Positions 37,994 to 49,173 of a stretch of DNA of 64,000 nt are shown piece after piece. The position numbers and the translations under genes are program-made. The notes beneath the pieces are model-generated. The model saw nothing but the letters and a program-made list of their open reading frames with translations, searched no databases and was not told where the DNA came from. The DNA comes from Trichaptum fuscoviolaceum (Eukaryota > Basidiomycota > Agaricomycetes > Hymenochaetales > Trichaptaceae). Numbering within the stretch: position 1 is the first letter of the stretch; each line of letters begins with the position of its first letter. The stretch covers positions 1,984,001 to 2,048,000 of the forward strand of contig CAJSYZ010000011.1 in assembly GCA_910574455.1 (NCBI GenBank). Direction: 5' to 3'.

Positions 37994-38719
37994 TTTGCTG
38001 AATGGAATAGTTCGTCAATATGAATTGCAACAGATCGCATAGTCAAGATCACTCTCCTTTCCAGTGCATATACTCTCATACATCTCTTTCTTGTACCTTA
38101 TGTCGACTCGTGAACTCGCACATGAATCCATCCACTTTACGAGCATCTGCCTATGTCTTACAACAACTCGGACATCACTGAGAGAGTTTGCATTTCTTAC
38201 TTTGCCGCAAATGTAACAGGCGGAATACACCTAGTTTGTGAAAGGTATGCATCAGTCTTTGAGTCGATCCACACAAAAGGTAGATTGACTTACTACTTTG
38301 TAAGTAGAGTTGGCGCTCTGTCATTAAGTTGATGAGTTCAATGTCTTCAGGTCACAAATGAAATTCCAGATAACAAGAGTGCATTGAGCGTATCTACAAC
38401 ACATACAAGAAATTCTACTAAATATTACAATAATTTACATGCATGAAGTCCAAGATACTATGTGATCCACAATGTTCGAATAGTAGAAATGAATGGAATG
38501 AAGGAAGGAAGAGGGCAAAGTGTAACGAGGGTGGGACTGAGACGTCACGGGTAAACGAGTGACTACGGCGGCGCATATAGACCGAACCGCGTGTGCGGCT
38601 TGAGACGCCGAGGAATGCGAGTGGATCAAGGTCCTCGTCCTTGTTTGAAGTGTCGAAACGTGCATCCAAAACGAATAGGAACGGACGTCGAGCTGCGTCG
38701 ATCGAAATCCGGCATGAAG
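37994..38719. other. Spacer between minisatellite and Spt5-like gene
   Basis: Two minus-strand frames are present (38015-38230, containing MYSACYICGKVRNANSLSDV, and 38418-38669). Neither has clear splice partners or a known domain. Treat as unassigned; a small gene is possible. Confidence 0.3.
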
Positions 38720-41494
38720 TCAGTAGTTCGGGTAATAGTCGATGAACCTCAGGAGCTTGGGATCAGGGTCGAGCTCGTTCTCGGGGAGTCTCGCGATAGA
38801 TCTCTCCGCGTGCTGCTCCTCGGGTACCTCCTCGACCTTCGTCACTTCATTAACCTTGACGAAGATTGTCGGTGCTCTCCCTACGAAAGGATCCCGCTTT
38901 GCCTTGAATCCAGTGATGACGCCCTTATTGCGGACGATCTCCGTGATCTTGACTAGCTGCTTCCTGTGCTCACCACGCACTACATACGCCATGCTTTTGA
39001 TGCCCGGTCGATGGACGTCAATCTCAGTCGGACAGGCGTCGAAGTCCGCATCCTTCCTGCCGTTCTTGCAATTGAACTTCATAGGCGCACTAAACGCGAC
39101 GTAGTCCGGTCCTTCCGCGGTTGACCTCATATGCGGCGCAAGCTCGGGAAGCGTCCAACATGCTTGACCCGCAACTGCACCGTTCTTGGGGGATACGACA
39201 GTCGCAAAGACCTTGTATTGCCGTAGAATGGGCAGCAAGGTGTGCGCCCAAAGCCATACCGCCGACGTATCTGGGTCTAATAATCTTTTGTTATTACTTC
39301 ATTTCGTACGTCTTACATAGCAGGAACTCACCTGGGACTTCTTGTCTAGGTGGTGCAGGGACGACAACGTTCTCAAACGCCTCCTTCAAAGTGACCGGTG
39401 CTTCCGTCTCCGTATCGCGATTCGCCAGGAAGACACTGGCAACCTCAGTCGCTTGCAGACAGGCCGGACTGGGCTCGGAGGCGTCGAGGTACAGCATGGA
39501 CTCCCTACACAAACGTCGTCAGCACAAATCATAGCGCATATATGAGACGCTCTATTGGAACTCACAGATTCACGGCATCCCTTAACTGCACCTTATGCTT
39601 CACCTGACTCCCGTCGAATACCACAGTCGCCGACTTCGACCCAACGCCAATCGCACGTCCAATGCGACCCTTTCCCGAGCCCTCCAGAACATACACGTCT
39701 TTGTCGACGAAGGATCTCACCAATTCGTCGTCATCCGCCAGTCCCCACGTGCGCGCGTACTTTCGACTTTCTGCCGTTAACTCGGCCTCGGTGCGGAGTC
39801 GACGACTCGACGGGTACTGAATGGGTGCTGCCGATCTCTCGACGAGTCCGTGATGGATGTCATAGATCTACATTGAATATTAGAACTGTAATCTATTGCA
39901 TTGGATATACAATACGTACCATTTGCCTGACATCACGGTTAGCCACCGTCAAGTACGGCCCGTCAATAAGCCCCAACTGCCCCTGATCGCCCAGCCTCCG
40001 GACCCAGCCTGATCGTCACCCACTCACCCATCTCGAACAACCGTTCGAAGTCACCGGCCTCCACCTCCTCAAGAGCCTTGCCATCGGTATCCCAATCGAG
40101 CCGAACGGTGAACGTCGACGTAGACGACAATATGATTGTGCCGGTACTATTTTTTTTTGGTCCGGACACGATCTCCTACTCGAGTATATGCGCCATTCGT
40201 GACGCGGATCGCGGTCTGGCTGACGCCGATATATGGAGCCACCTCCTCCGGCGAAGGTCGAAGAATAGGCTTCACTGCATGTATGCCGAATACGTGCAGT
40301 CTCTCGAACCCGTGTTCAAACGTTCTGCCCAAAAACGTCCACTTCCCCTCGCTTTCCTCCACCAGCGCGTATTCCGGATCGTCGACTAACTGCTGACGGC
40401 GAAGACAATCCTGTACGTTTTTAGGGTCGAACGGCGTGGCCTCTGGCCGTTTCATTACATCCGCCTTCCCTTTCCCTTCAATGCGCCGCCGCTTAGCTGC
40501 ACGAACTTGGTAATCGGAGAGCAAGGGCTTCGGCTTCGTAGTGAAGTCCAAGTCCAGACGAGGCACCAGCCACAACACGAGTAAGTCGTCCTTCACGATG
40601 TCGTGGTCCGCCAACGGGCGGTGATCCTCATGGGTCATCGGAGGGAGTGTAGAGTTGGCAGCCAAGGGCACGTATGCGATGTCACCCTTATACTGGCCTG
40701 ATCGCATGCGCACGAAGGAGTCGCGCTCCACGACAGGAATGGCCTGTCTACGACGCATTAGGTCCCAGACCGCTCGCCTATCTTCTTCCGGTACCAACTT
40801 CATTTTGCCGGTCATAATCCCTACGATGCCAGCACTAGCGCATGCCTTCTCGACGTCGATGCGTGTATGTGCGTACGCATATATGCGTCCGCTCAGACCG
40901 GGAATAGAGAAGGCACGCGCGCCAGATGGAAGGCAGGTGTTGACCCTCTCTACATACGCCTTCTCTTGATGATACTGTCAATGTATTAGTTTAGTTCACT
41001 CCGATAAAGTAGACTCACTTACGAAGGTCGGTAATATCCACATGGGCTTTAACCCATCGTATTCTTCCCTCATGCGCTCGTCGACGACCCTCGTATTGCC
41101 CAGAAATTCGTAGGAGACGGACTGAACACCGGGCACTTGGCGTCCAGCCCTCTCGTTCGCTTGGACAGACGCCAAGGAATCACCTCGAGCCCGCTCCCGG
41201 AAACGGCGTGCGATAGCGTCCGCAGCCTCGTCCTGCTCCAGATCGGCGGCCTGGTCGCGCAGGAACTGCGCTATGTCGAAAGAGGAGGCAGAGGTACGCT
41301 GCTCCGGCTCGTCCACCAGGAAATCTATGCGCATACAATGAGTGTATGTTCTAACATTTCTGTTGCCTTTACTCACCATCTTCACCATCCTCTTCGTCTT
41401 CCTCGTCGTCCCTCCCATCTTCGATGGCTGCGTCGTCAATGAAGACACGAGCCGCGTCCCTTACATCGCGCGACCTCATCTGTTTCATGCCCAT
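38720..41494 (-). CDS. Spt5-like transcription elongation factor paralogue (NGN + KOW), transposon cargo, two apparent frameshifts
   Basis: Spt5 with Spt4 binds RNA polymerase II and promotes processive elongation. Exon 1 (ATG 41494) gives an acidic Spt5N-like start, SRDVRDAARVFIDDAAIEDG, joined to FLVDEPEQRTSASSFDIAQF. An NGN-like domain follows: YHQEKAYVERVNTCLPSGAR, then IPGLSGRIYAYAHTRIDVEK and IMTGKMKLVPEEDRRAVWDL. The first KOW reads ERDSFVRMRSGQYKGDIAYV. Later KOW-like blocks are AYTRVGDRVR..., EMGEWVTIRLGPEAG... and DKDVYVLEGSGKGRIGRAIG. The C-terminus ends LLRFIDYYPNY. Continuity needs one base fewer at an A9 run (T9 at 40150-40158) and at a GGG run (39990-39992). The heptad-type CTR of host Spt5 is absent. 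It is most likely a captured paralogue, not the cell's essential SPT5. It could be a decaying pseudogene, or the A9 site could slip during transcription. Confidence 0.75.
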
Positions 41495-41772
41495 TATTAG
41501 TTACTTCTTCATCATTACTCTCTTCTCATTTCGTCTCACTTTAATAACTTTTAATCGTTAAAAGAATGCGAACGTCACTCGCTTTTTTTTTCTTTCAAAT
41601 AATTAGTTATAATTTACAATCAAGTCCAAGATCAATTTGCTATCTAAATAATGAAAGAGGGGACAGAGTACTATCTAAATAATGAAAGTGGGGACGACCG
41701 AGACGACGTCGTACGCAAAGGGAAGATAATGGGACGGGTAGAAAGAAAATTTCCCACAATACGCTGCAAAGG

Positions 41773-41936
41773 GTCTTGAAGTGTTACTTTTTTGGGGGTA
41801 TTTCGGGTAGGCTTATTGGCGTCGAGGGCGGAATACGCCCTCGGTAGATCGGTAGCACAACGTCCTTACCGAGTTACCGAGCCTCGACGCCAAAAAGCCT
41901 ACCCGAAATACCCCCAAAAAAGTAACACTTCAAGAC
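41773..41936. mobile_element. 164-bp fold-back (hairpin) element nested in the transposon
   Basis: The left arm beginning GTCTTGAAGTGTTACTTTTT and the right arm ending AAAGTAACACTTCAAGAC are almost perfect inverted copies of about 55 bp. They surround a short loop that itself holds smaller inverted repeats (GGCGGAATACGCC, CGGTAGATCGGTAG). No coding capacity and no obvious target duplication. It lies between the Spt5-like gene and the transposase gene, upstream of both. Confidence 0.85.
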
Positions 41937-42251
41937 TGGCGGAAGCCAAAGGGCCGAATTTCCTTCTTGCTCTCGTTCCTCTACGAGCCCTACGAATCCC
42001 CTCCCCTCCCCGACTCCTATGGCTTGATCGCCTTGACGGCGTTGTTCCTTTTGTCTGGGTTTGAAGTGACTTAGAATTAGATAGAAATTAATGTACAATA
42101 ATTGCCAGTCTAATAAACTTGTTCCGTTCTTTGGCAGACTTGAAATTTCGTAGAGTATTCTGTGTAATTTGTTCTGAAACGAAAGGAAAAAGAGTCGGAA
42201 ATCTCAGTGACCGAGACGACAAGAAGAGCAGTTTGGTATTGGGAAACAGTG

Positions 42252-45200
42252 ATGGACGACAAAAAAAAGAGGTCGAGCCTCAGAGACCGGTTTCGAGACT
42301 CTGCGAGCAACGGCAGCAACGACAGGCCTTCCAGAACGCGTCTGCGAATCCTTCAGGACGCCAAAACTCCAGGCAGCCCATTTTTCGTGTCGCAACAGCA
42401 ACATATCGTCCCAACTCTACTGCGACAACAAAATACATCCACAGTATACGACGCGAACGCGGACACGACGACGACGACGACGACGCACGAGTTCTTACGA
42501 ACCGATGCAGCCAAGAGACAACGACTCGATAGTGAAGAGGAGGAGGAGGAAGATGAGGAGTTGGACAATGTGGACACTGCTGAGGCAGAGGAGGAGCGAC
42601 GTGACCAGGTAAGCCACTCTGCGAACGTACTGCAATCTACAAAACTGACAATTCTTAGACAGCACAATATCATCTGCTGCAGTTTCTGGCCATGCAGCGG
42701 GACATTCAAGATGCTATCCTGCATTATGAACGTCCTCCTGACATTGGTATCGCGTGTTCGTGCAATAGAGGCGGGCGTCGGCTATTCCGATGCCATGACT
42801 GTCCTCAGCACCCGCCTGTATGTGCGCCCTGCCTATTGGAGACTCATCCTTATGAGCCGCTTCACTGGGGCGAGGTGTGGACAGGTCAATGCTTCCGCAA
42901 GGTGGACCTGAGTACCATAGGGAAGCGTATTTTTCCTCGGGCATGGCGGTCTTCCTTGTCCGGTCGCTGCGGGCAATGCTGCGGGCAAGAAGTTGACTGC
43001 GATAGATACGAATGGGGTGCATGAAATTGTGGTCATGTTTTGCGAATGCTCGGACAATATGGGAGTCAACTCTCATGTCCTGCAGCTCATCCGAGGTCGG
43101 TTGTTCCCGTACACGACTGTGAATCCCGAGACCGTGGTCACTTTCCGGTGCTTGAAGGATTTTCATGTCCATACGAACGCATCGCGCAAGTCCGCTCACG
43201 ACTTCATGAAGGCGGTATTGCGCATGACATCGGAGGACACGAGAATCAAGTATTCGGTGAGAATTTCATTTGTATTTGTATTTGTGCGCAAGTTGAATCT
43301 GACTTCACTGCATGTAGCACCTTTCGCAGCATTTCATTCGGCTTATGCGCCTATGGCGATTCCTGGCGGCGGAAAGGGAAAGCGGGCAGTTTATGGGCCT
43401 GGACGATCTGATGACTTGCCGACCCCGCGGCTCGTTCGCAGACGTTTGTTTAGCATGTCCAGTGCCTAACGTGAACATGGCTGACGCGCAGTCGTCGAAA
43501 TGGCCAATATCCAACGTGTCAGATCGCCTTTATGCGAGGCTGCGAGGTCGGGATTCTCAAAAGTAAGTAATTAGATTCTGATATATACTATGTACTAACT
43601 TATGCGACAGACATCTGAGAACAATTTTCCTCGCAATGGACGGAAACTTCAAGCTTATCAATTTGGAGAAAAAGAACAACTTGAACGACCCTTCACTGTG
43701 GAACGGTCGAGGGTATTTTAGAGCGCGTCAACCCATGGAAGAACATATGAAGAAGCATTACAATATTAAAATTGAAGTGGCGTCGTCCACTAATTCTAAC
43801 TCTACATATACTGATGTCTTTTCGTACACAGAAAGGGAAATGTCGAAAGTTTGCTGCCATCGAGAATTGGAATTCTCTGAAATATAAGGGCCAGGTAGTG
43901 ACGGGGGTCATGATGGTATTTTGTCGACACGGACTCGTGCGTCCTGATAGCGCAACGAACCTCGTTCGAGGGGAAAAGTGAGTGGTCCAATACCCGTCAC
44001 GTTCATTGTAGACTAATTGCTTCGAAGATTTGTGTGCGGTGACTATAGCTTATGCGGCGCTCTTCAAAATACGGATGACATTGAGGAAAGATGTCTTGCA
44101 TATGACATTATGTGCATGTACATCGTGAATCTCCGTCAGAGGTGGGCTATCCAATTCCCGGAGCGACCTCTACTTTCCTTGATGGACGTCATTGGCAAAA
44201 TGCATGGACAGACCCATGTCGACACGTGCCAGTATTGCCACAGTTTATATTACACTCGCGGGGTCGGAAGAACGGATGGCGAAGAGGCGGAGAGATTTTG
44301 GGCGGAGGCCAATCAAGTTGCGGGGAGCACAAAGCAAATGAATCCGGGGCATCGATGCGACACGTTGGACGATGTCATTAATGACTGGAATAAGACGAAG
44401 CTTCTACAACACGGTATGTTATCGGTTACTATTTCAAGTACACTTTACTAACTGTTCTACACAAAGCTATGATGGTAGAGAAGAAGTACCCTCGCACTCG
44501 AAAGCGAGCAGAAAACCTTGGATTGAAGTTCGATGCAACGGATGCAACACTTAGGACTCGTTACACGGATAAGGTGGTCGATGAATGGGTGAAACGGGGT
44601 ACCGAATGGAATCGGACTGCGTCTGGTGAAGTAGACAGCCCCTTCAAATCGCAGAACGCAGGTACGCGTACTACTGACTATTATATGGCCATTAACTAAT
44701 AAACATGAAGCCCTCTCTCTCGAAGACCAGTTAAACGCAATGACGATCTCTTTGGTAGATCAAAGTCCGGATGGTTTTGATGAAGAGGCCAGTCGTATGC
44801 CACTTATAATTGCGGCAGGCATAAAGCTACAACAAAGACAGTAAGTTTCTTGTATTCTCATTTGTGCTTCATACTCAATCTTGATTGCGTAGACGCATTA
44901 TGAAAGGAAATGTGACCTTTTTGTCTGACGACATTCCGGTATCAGCCTCTTCATTACGCCACGACATCTTGAAATGGCGAGCGCACTTATATGATATCTG
45001 TCCTGGTCTTCAATCTTATCTCGACGAAGAGGAAGTAGCAGATGCTGTCGAAGACATCCGATTACGCCTGCCTTCGGACTTCAAGACAGAGGACCGCCTC
45101 AAGTACGCGCTTGAACATCACGCCGCGACAGAACTGAAGCTCAGACAGGGCGAGGCCTTCGATGTCATAGGGAACTTGCGCACGGCCTTAGGCTTATGGC

Positions 45201-45974
45201 GCAGCATAACCATAAGGCGAAGAAGCATGGTGGCATTCGATCTACGAAGACTCGTACTGGGAAGGCTTACTCGGAGGCGCGGAAAATGAAGCTGTTCTGG
45301 AAGAGCGAATACGACACAGTCTATAGTGCCATGCTATGTCTGGGTCTGCAGTCTTCGGCTGACACGTTTCGACAACTCACCGAGGAAGATATGTATCGAC
45401 CAGATAATTTGGAGCCTGCAGAATTTTGTGCGAAGGAAATTGGGTGGATTTGGACCGTGTCTGGAAGCGGGGGGACTTCTTCGAATTCCTCGATTCTTCA
45501 ATGGGAGAAAGAAGGTGAGAAGGTTTTATTAGTCGTATAGATTACAAGCCTTTCTAATAACCCCTGTAGACGATCGTGTGCAATGGTATCGACAATGGGC
45601 TGCACGCGATCGATGGAGAGAGGAGGTTGACCTGTTGGAAGAGGAACTTAAGAGACTTGTGCGAGGGTTCTGTGCCTTCGCCAGGGCTTGGAATACGTTG
45701 TCAGAAACGGCAGCCCTGGACGGGAATCCCGGCAGAGCATCTTTTGCGGCCAGCAAGGAAATCTCGTACAGGATTGCATGCTATGATGCGTGGGCCATCC
45801 ATGAAGGTCTTGGACTGACGTGGAACGCCAATGAGACACCAGAGGTTAAAGAACCGCAGGTAAGTTTTTTTTTCGTGTCTAAACTTCAATATTTAATCCG
45901 CTTCTTTGCAGAATATGTATCGTATACTTGCATCGAACACTCAAGCTGCTGCAGATACATCTACCGCGGCTTAA
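42252..45974 (+). CDS. KDZ transposase with CxC2-type cysteine cluster, two apparent frameshifts
   Basis: The protein starts MDDKKKRSSLRDRFRDSASN, followed by a Thr-run and Glu-rich stretch. The second exon carries the cysteine cluster ACSCNRGGRRLFRCHDCPQH, then PPVCAPCLLETHPYEPLHW and W-T-G-Q-C-F, as in the CxC2 module found next to KDZ transposase domains. The RNase H-like core has an Asp in HLRTIFLAMDGNFKLINLEK, an Asp in RCLAYDIMCMYIVNLRQRW and a Glu in GRTDGEEAERFWAEANQ, consistent with a D-D-E triad. Other family blocks are VVTGVMMVFCRHGLVRPDSA and LRQGEAFDVIGNLRTALG. About ten introns fit. Two places need a one-base correction: about 42930-42940 (between VDLSTIGKRIF and LGHGGLPCP) and about 45193 (between LRTALG and AQHNHKAKKHGG). 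The last exon is NMYRILASNTQAAAD to TSTAA-stop at 45974. Confidence 0.85.
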
Positions 45975-45976
45975 GT

Positions 45977-46215
45977 GTCCGATGCACCTGGTATCCGATG
46001 CATCTAGCATACGATTCCGTTGGTATCCGTTGCACCTGGTATCCGTTGCACCTGGTATCCGTTGCACCTGGTATCCGATTCACTTGGTATCTGTTGCACC
46101 TGGTATCCGATTCACGTGGTATACGATGCACCTGGATTCACTTGGTATACGATGCACCTGGTATACGATTCACCTGGTATCCGATTCACTTGGTATACGA
46201 TGCACTTGGTATCGA
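45977..46215 (+). repeat. 16-bp subterminal tandem repeat array
   Basis: About 15 imperfect copies of a unit close to GGTATCCGTTGCACCT, starting directly after the transposase stop codon. Variants read GGTATCCGATTCACCT and GGTATACGATGCACCT. The core GTATCCGATTC is also found twice in each terminal arm and several times in the left subterminal region. A transposase-binding role is plausible but not shown. Confidence 0.85.
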
Positions 46216-46676
46216 ACTCATCTCATGGTCAATAATGAGCTTCGACATCACTTGTAAGTATCTAGTCTTATTCTTTTCCAAGTCCATATGCTTGTTTCCT
46301 TACAAGTGTCCGATACAAGTTAGATACCCGCTGCAAGTCGAGCCTGTCCTCTGTCTCATATTTTCGTGAGTCCCTGGTCTGTATCTTACTGTACTATTAC
46401 TGAATCAAGTACGACTTATAGTTATCTTTATGCAATAACTCTCTATTTGGACATATAACGTTCGTGCCTCTAATGACATTGTTGTTAACTTAAGCTAATA
46501 GTAATACTTTTTACCTTTTACTTTTATGATCTACTTTACGACACGACTCTGTCTCTTTTGTCTTATAATTCTCACGACTACTGATGTATAACGCAATCCA
46601 ATTCGTTCTGTAAATACTAAACTATGACATAACCTGACATAATAAATCTCTTTATATGGAAATGCATCGTATGTGT
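46216..46676. other. Right subterminal spacer
   Basis: A/T-rich, no coding frame of note. It lies between the tandem array and the right arm. Confidence 0.5.
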
Positions 46677-46752
46677 GAATCGGATACAAGTCCAAATAAG
46701 GAAATGAATCGGATACACTGTAATGACAGATTACGATACAACTTATGAGCTG
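46677..46752 (-). repeat. Right terminal inverted repeat of the KDZ element
   Basis: The exact reverse complement of 31458-31533. Its outer edge is 27 bp upstream of the P450-4 ATG. It includes an ATG (46723) reading outward as MTDYDTTYEL, in frame with P450-4. Confidence 0.95.
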
Positions 46753-46779
46753 AGGTGCCTGCGTCGTCAGTCGCCCACC

Positions 46780-48941
46780 ATGTCCGTGGCGGCGATACTC
46801 CTGCTTCTCGATATTTGTGCTATCACTGGAACTCTATACTTCGCATCGTACCTGGTCTTGCACTTTTTGAAAAGCAAATCTCTGCCATTACCACCGGGGC
46901 CAAAACCTAGATATCTAATAGGAAACTTGCTAGACCTTCCAAATGCACATGACGGGAGATTTTGGGCTAAACACAAGGATTTATACGGTATTCAAATAGT
47001 ATTCTAGATTCTTTCAATAGCTTGGCTGACAGATATCTTATGTAGGGCCTATTAGCTCCGTCACGACGTTAGGCCTCACATTCATCATTATAAATGACAG
47101 GAGAATCGCATCTGAACTCTTGGAAAAAAGAGCGCAAATGTACTCAAACCGATACGTCCCTACTTTTGTTGGGAAAGTGTGAGTAGAAGAGAGCTCTTCT
47201 GTTGCCTACCCTCATTCATTTATACATTCAAATAGGCTTGGCTTTGAGAATATGACTCAGTTTCTACAGTACGGAGGGGAGCTAAAGCACCATCGCACAT
47301 TGATGCAGACCTATGTCGGGTCCAGGGCTGCCCTTGATCATGTTCAGGAACTTCAAGAAATCGAGGCGCGAAGGTTCTTACTCAAACTCTTCGAGGAGCC
47401 ATCCGGATTCTTTGATCATATAGGGCTGTGAGTGCAAGTTAAGCTTTCTTCATACTCATCTTCTTAGACTCAATGCATATTCTGCATCTAGTTATTCTGG
47501 TGCAATTATTCTGAAGATTGCTTATGGTTATACTGCGGACAGAGAACGAAAAGATCCTCTCGTTGATCTCGTGGAGAAAACCTTTGTGGATATCTTTGCT
47601 ACTGCGGCGACTCCTGGAAAATGGCTAGTGGACGCTTTCCCGCCTTGTATGTTCACAGTCTCGGCTAGCGTTCTCACGGGAAAGAGTGCTAACATACATC
47701 AAGTAAGGTTCCTGCCGAACTGGTTTCCTATGGTGAAGTTCAAGAAGCAAGCGCAGGTATGGGAACAGACCATATCGGACTGCTACGACAAGCCCATCGC
47801 CTTCGTAAGAAAACAGATGGTGCGCAAGGACCTTTGTTACATTGTGCAAAGTTCGTGAACAGGCCATGTTTCTTCAGGCTTCAGGACATGCTATACCGTC
47901 CTTTACGTCTCACTGTATCGAAGAGGGACTTGCTGACAGTGAACAGGGAAAAGAGAGCATGAAGAACGCCGCTATCACTCTATTCGCAGCAGGAGCTGAC
48001 ACTGTCAGTAGCACCTTGCCGAATTCGAGCTTTGAAATTACTGAACGTCGATCCTCAGGTAGCCACTGCCCTTATAACATTCTTTCTCATGATGGCTCTG
48101 AATCCGTCAGTGTTACGACGAGCCCAGGGAGAGGTGGACAAAGTCATTGGATCAGACCGGCTTCCAAGCTTCGGTAACAGGGGAGATCTCCCGTATATAA
48201 ACGCACTAGTCAAGGAACTCCTCCGCTGGGAAAGTGTTACTCCTGTAGGTCAGTATAGACACGGAATTATATCGCCGTACGGAAATTTCCTCTAACTAGT
48301 TTCTATATGTTGCAGCGGTCCCCCATTGTGTAGCGGAGGAAGACACCTTTGCAGGGTACCGTATTCCGAAAGGCGCTGTGATACTTCCCAATACTTGGTA
48401 TGTATGTTCACAACTGCAAACGCCGTACTCCAATCATCTATTATAATTAGGCAGATGAGCCATGATCCAGACGTCTATAGGGACCCATTTGCTGTAAAGC
48501 CGGAGCGTTTCCTGTCGGAAGGTGGTCACAAGCCTGAACCAGATCCTTTGGCATTCGGTTTCGGGCGCAGGTAAATGGCAGTGTATGTACCTCTTCCGGG
48601 TTGAGCTAATTTCGTTCGCATATTAGAATATGCCCCGGGAAAATAATGGCAGACAACTTCCTCTATATATCAATCGCTCTGCTTGTATCAACCTTCGACA
48701 TAAGTAAAGCCAAGAATGATAAAGGGCAGGAAATTGAACTCGAATGCACGTATTCGTCTGGAATTATTAGGTAGGAACTAGATTGAGTCATTGAACAACA
48801 TTTAACCTTTATCGCAGTCATCCCTCCCCATTCACCTGCGCGATTACTTGTCGATCTGAGAAAGCCGCTGAACTGATCAAATCTGTCTCAGTCGATTTCC
48901 CTTTCGAAAAAGGAGACGGTGATATCATAAGCAGCTTGTAG
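46780..48941 (+). CDS. Cytochrome P450 monooxygenase (P450-4), 5' flank replaced by transposon
   Basis: ATG at 46780 begins [20 protein letters not shown], a membrane anchor, followed by [20 protein letters not shown]. Exons give [40 protein letters not shown], an I-helix [15 protein letters not shown] (ExxR), [25 protein letters not shown] and a heme loop FGFGRR + ICPGKIMAD split by a GT-AG intron. The end is [14 protein letters not shown]. All junctions are in frame, so the protein is intact. An upstream ATG inside the transposon arm (46723) is in frame and would add 19 residues ahead of the anchor; I prefer 46780 because it is where P450 similarity begins. The gene's own promoter appears to lie 15.3 kb away. 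Substrate unknown. Confidence 0.88.
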
Positions 48942-49173
48942 GCAAGAAGCCAATGGGATGTGTTATGTGCTTACGGAAGTATTGGCTGCGGTGATCGGGT
49001 GGTCTCGACAAGTTCTATGTCATTGCTTACCTGAATGTTACGGTCGTGATCTCCACTCTTTTCCTTATGACTGACTGATAATACAATCCATCTTCAAGTA
49101 CTTCAATTCTATTTCTTAGGAATAAACTCCAAGGCGTTACTTTTCTTGCGTTCCATAGTTGATCATGAAGAAT

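Larger units (their letters stand above)
31458..46752. mobile_element. Giant KDZ-class DNA transposon with cargo genes (15.3 kb)
   Basis: Bounded by 76-bp arms (31458-31533 and 46677-46752) that are perfectly identical in inverted orientation. It encodes a KDZ transposase (42252-45974, plus). On the minus strand are an HMG-box/AT-hook protein, two paralogous acidic-tailed proteins and an Spt5-like elongation factor. It also holds a 51-bp minisatellite, a nested 164-bp fold-back element and subterminal tandem repeats. KDZ (Kyakuja-Dileera-Zisupton) elements are known to be large and abundant in basidiomycetes. No matching 8-bp target duplication is seen outside the arms. Identical arms suggest recent movement, but coding frames show small disruptions. 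Confidence 0.85.

Noticed and set aside
37369..38042. Three long overlapping frames (159-200 codons) on both strands in the minisatellite
   Set aside because: The 51-bp unit is 17 codons, so any stop-free frame stays open through the array. Frames in both directions are equally open, and there is no start context or splice structure.
42353..42724. Antisense Ser-rich 123-codon frame
   Set aside because: Shadow of the Glu/Thr-rich exon 1 of the transposase.
31440..46770. Target-site duplication for the giant element
   Set aside because: The eight bases outside the arms (GATCTCCA and AGGTGCCT) do not match, nor do small shifts of the boundary. I report the element without a duplication.
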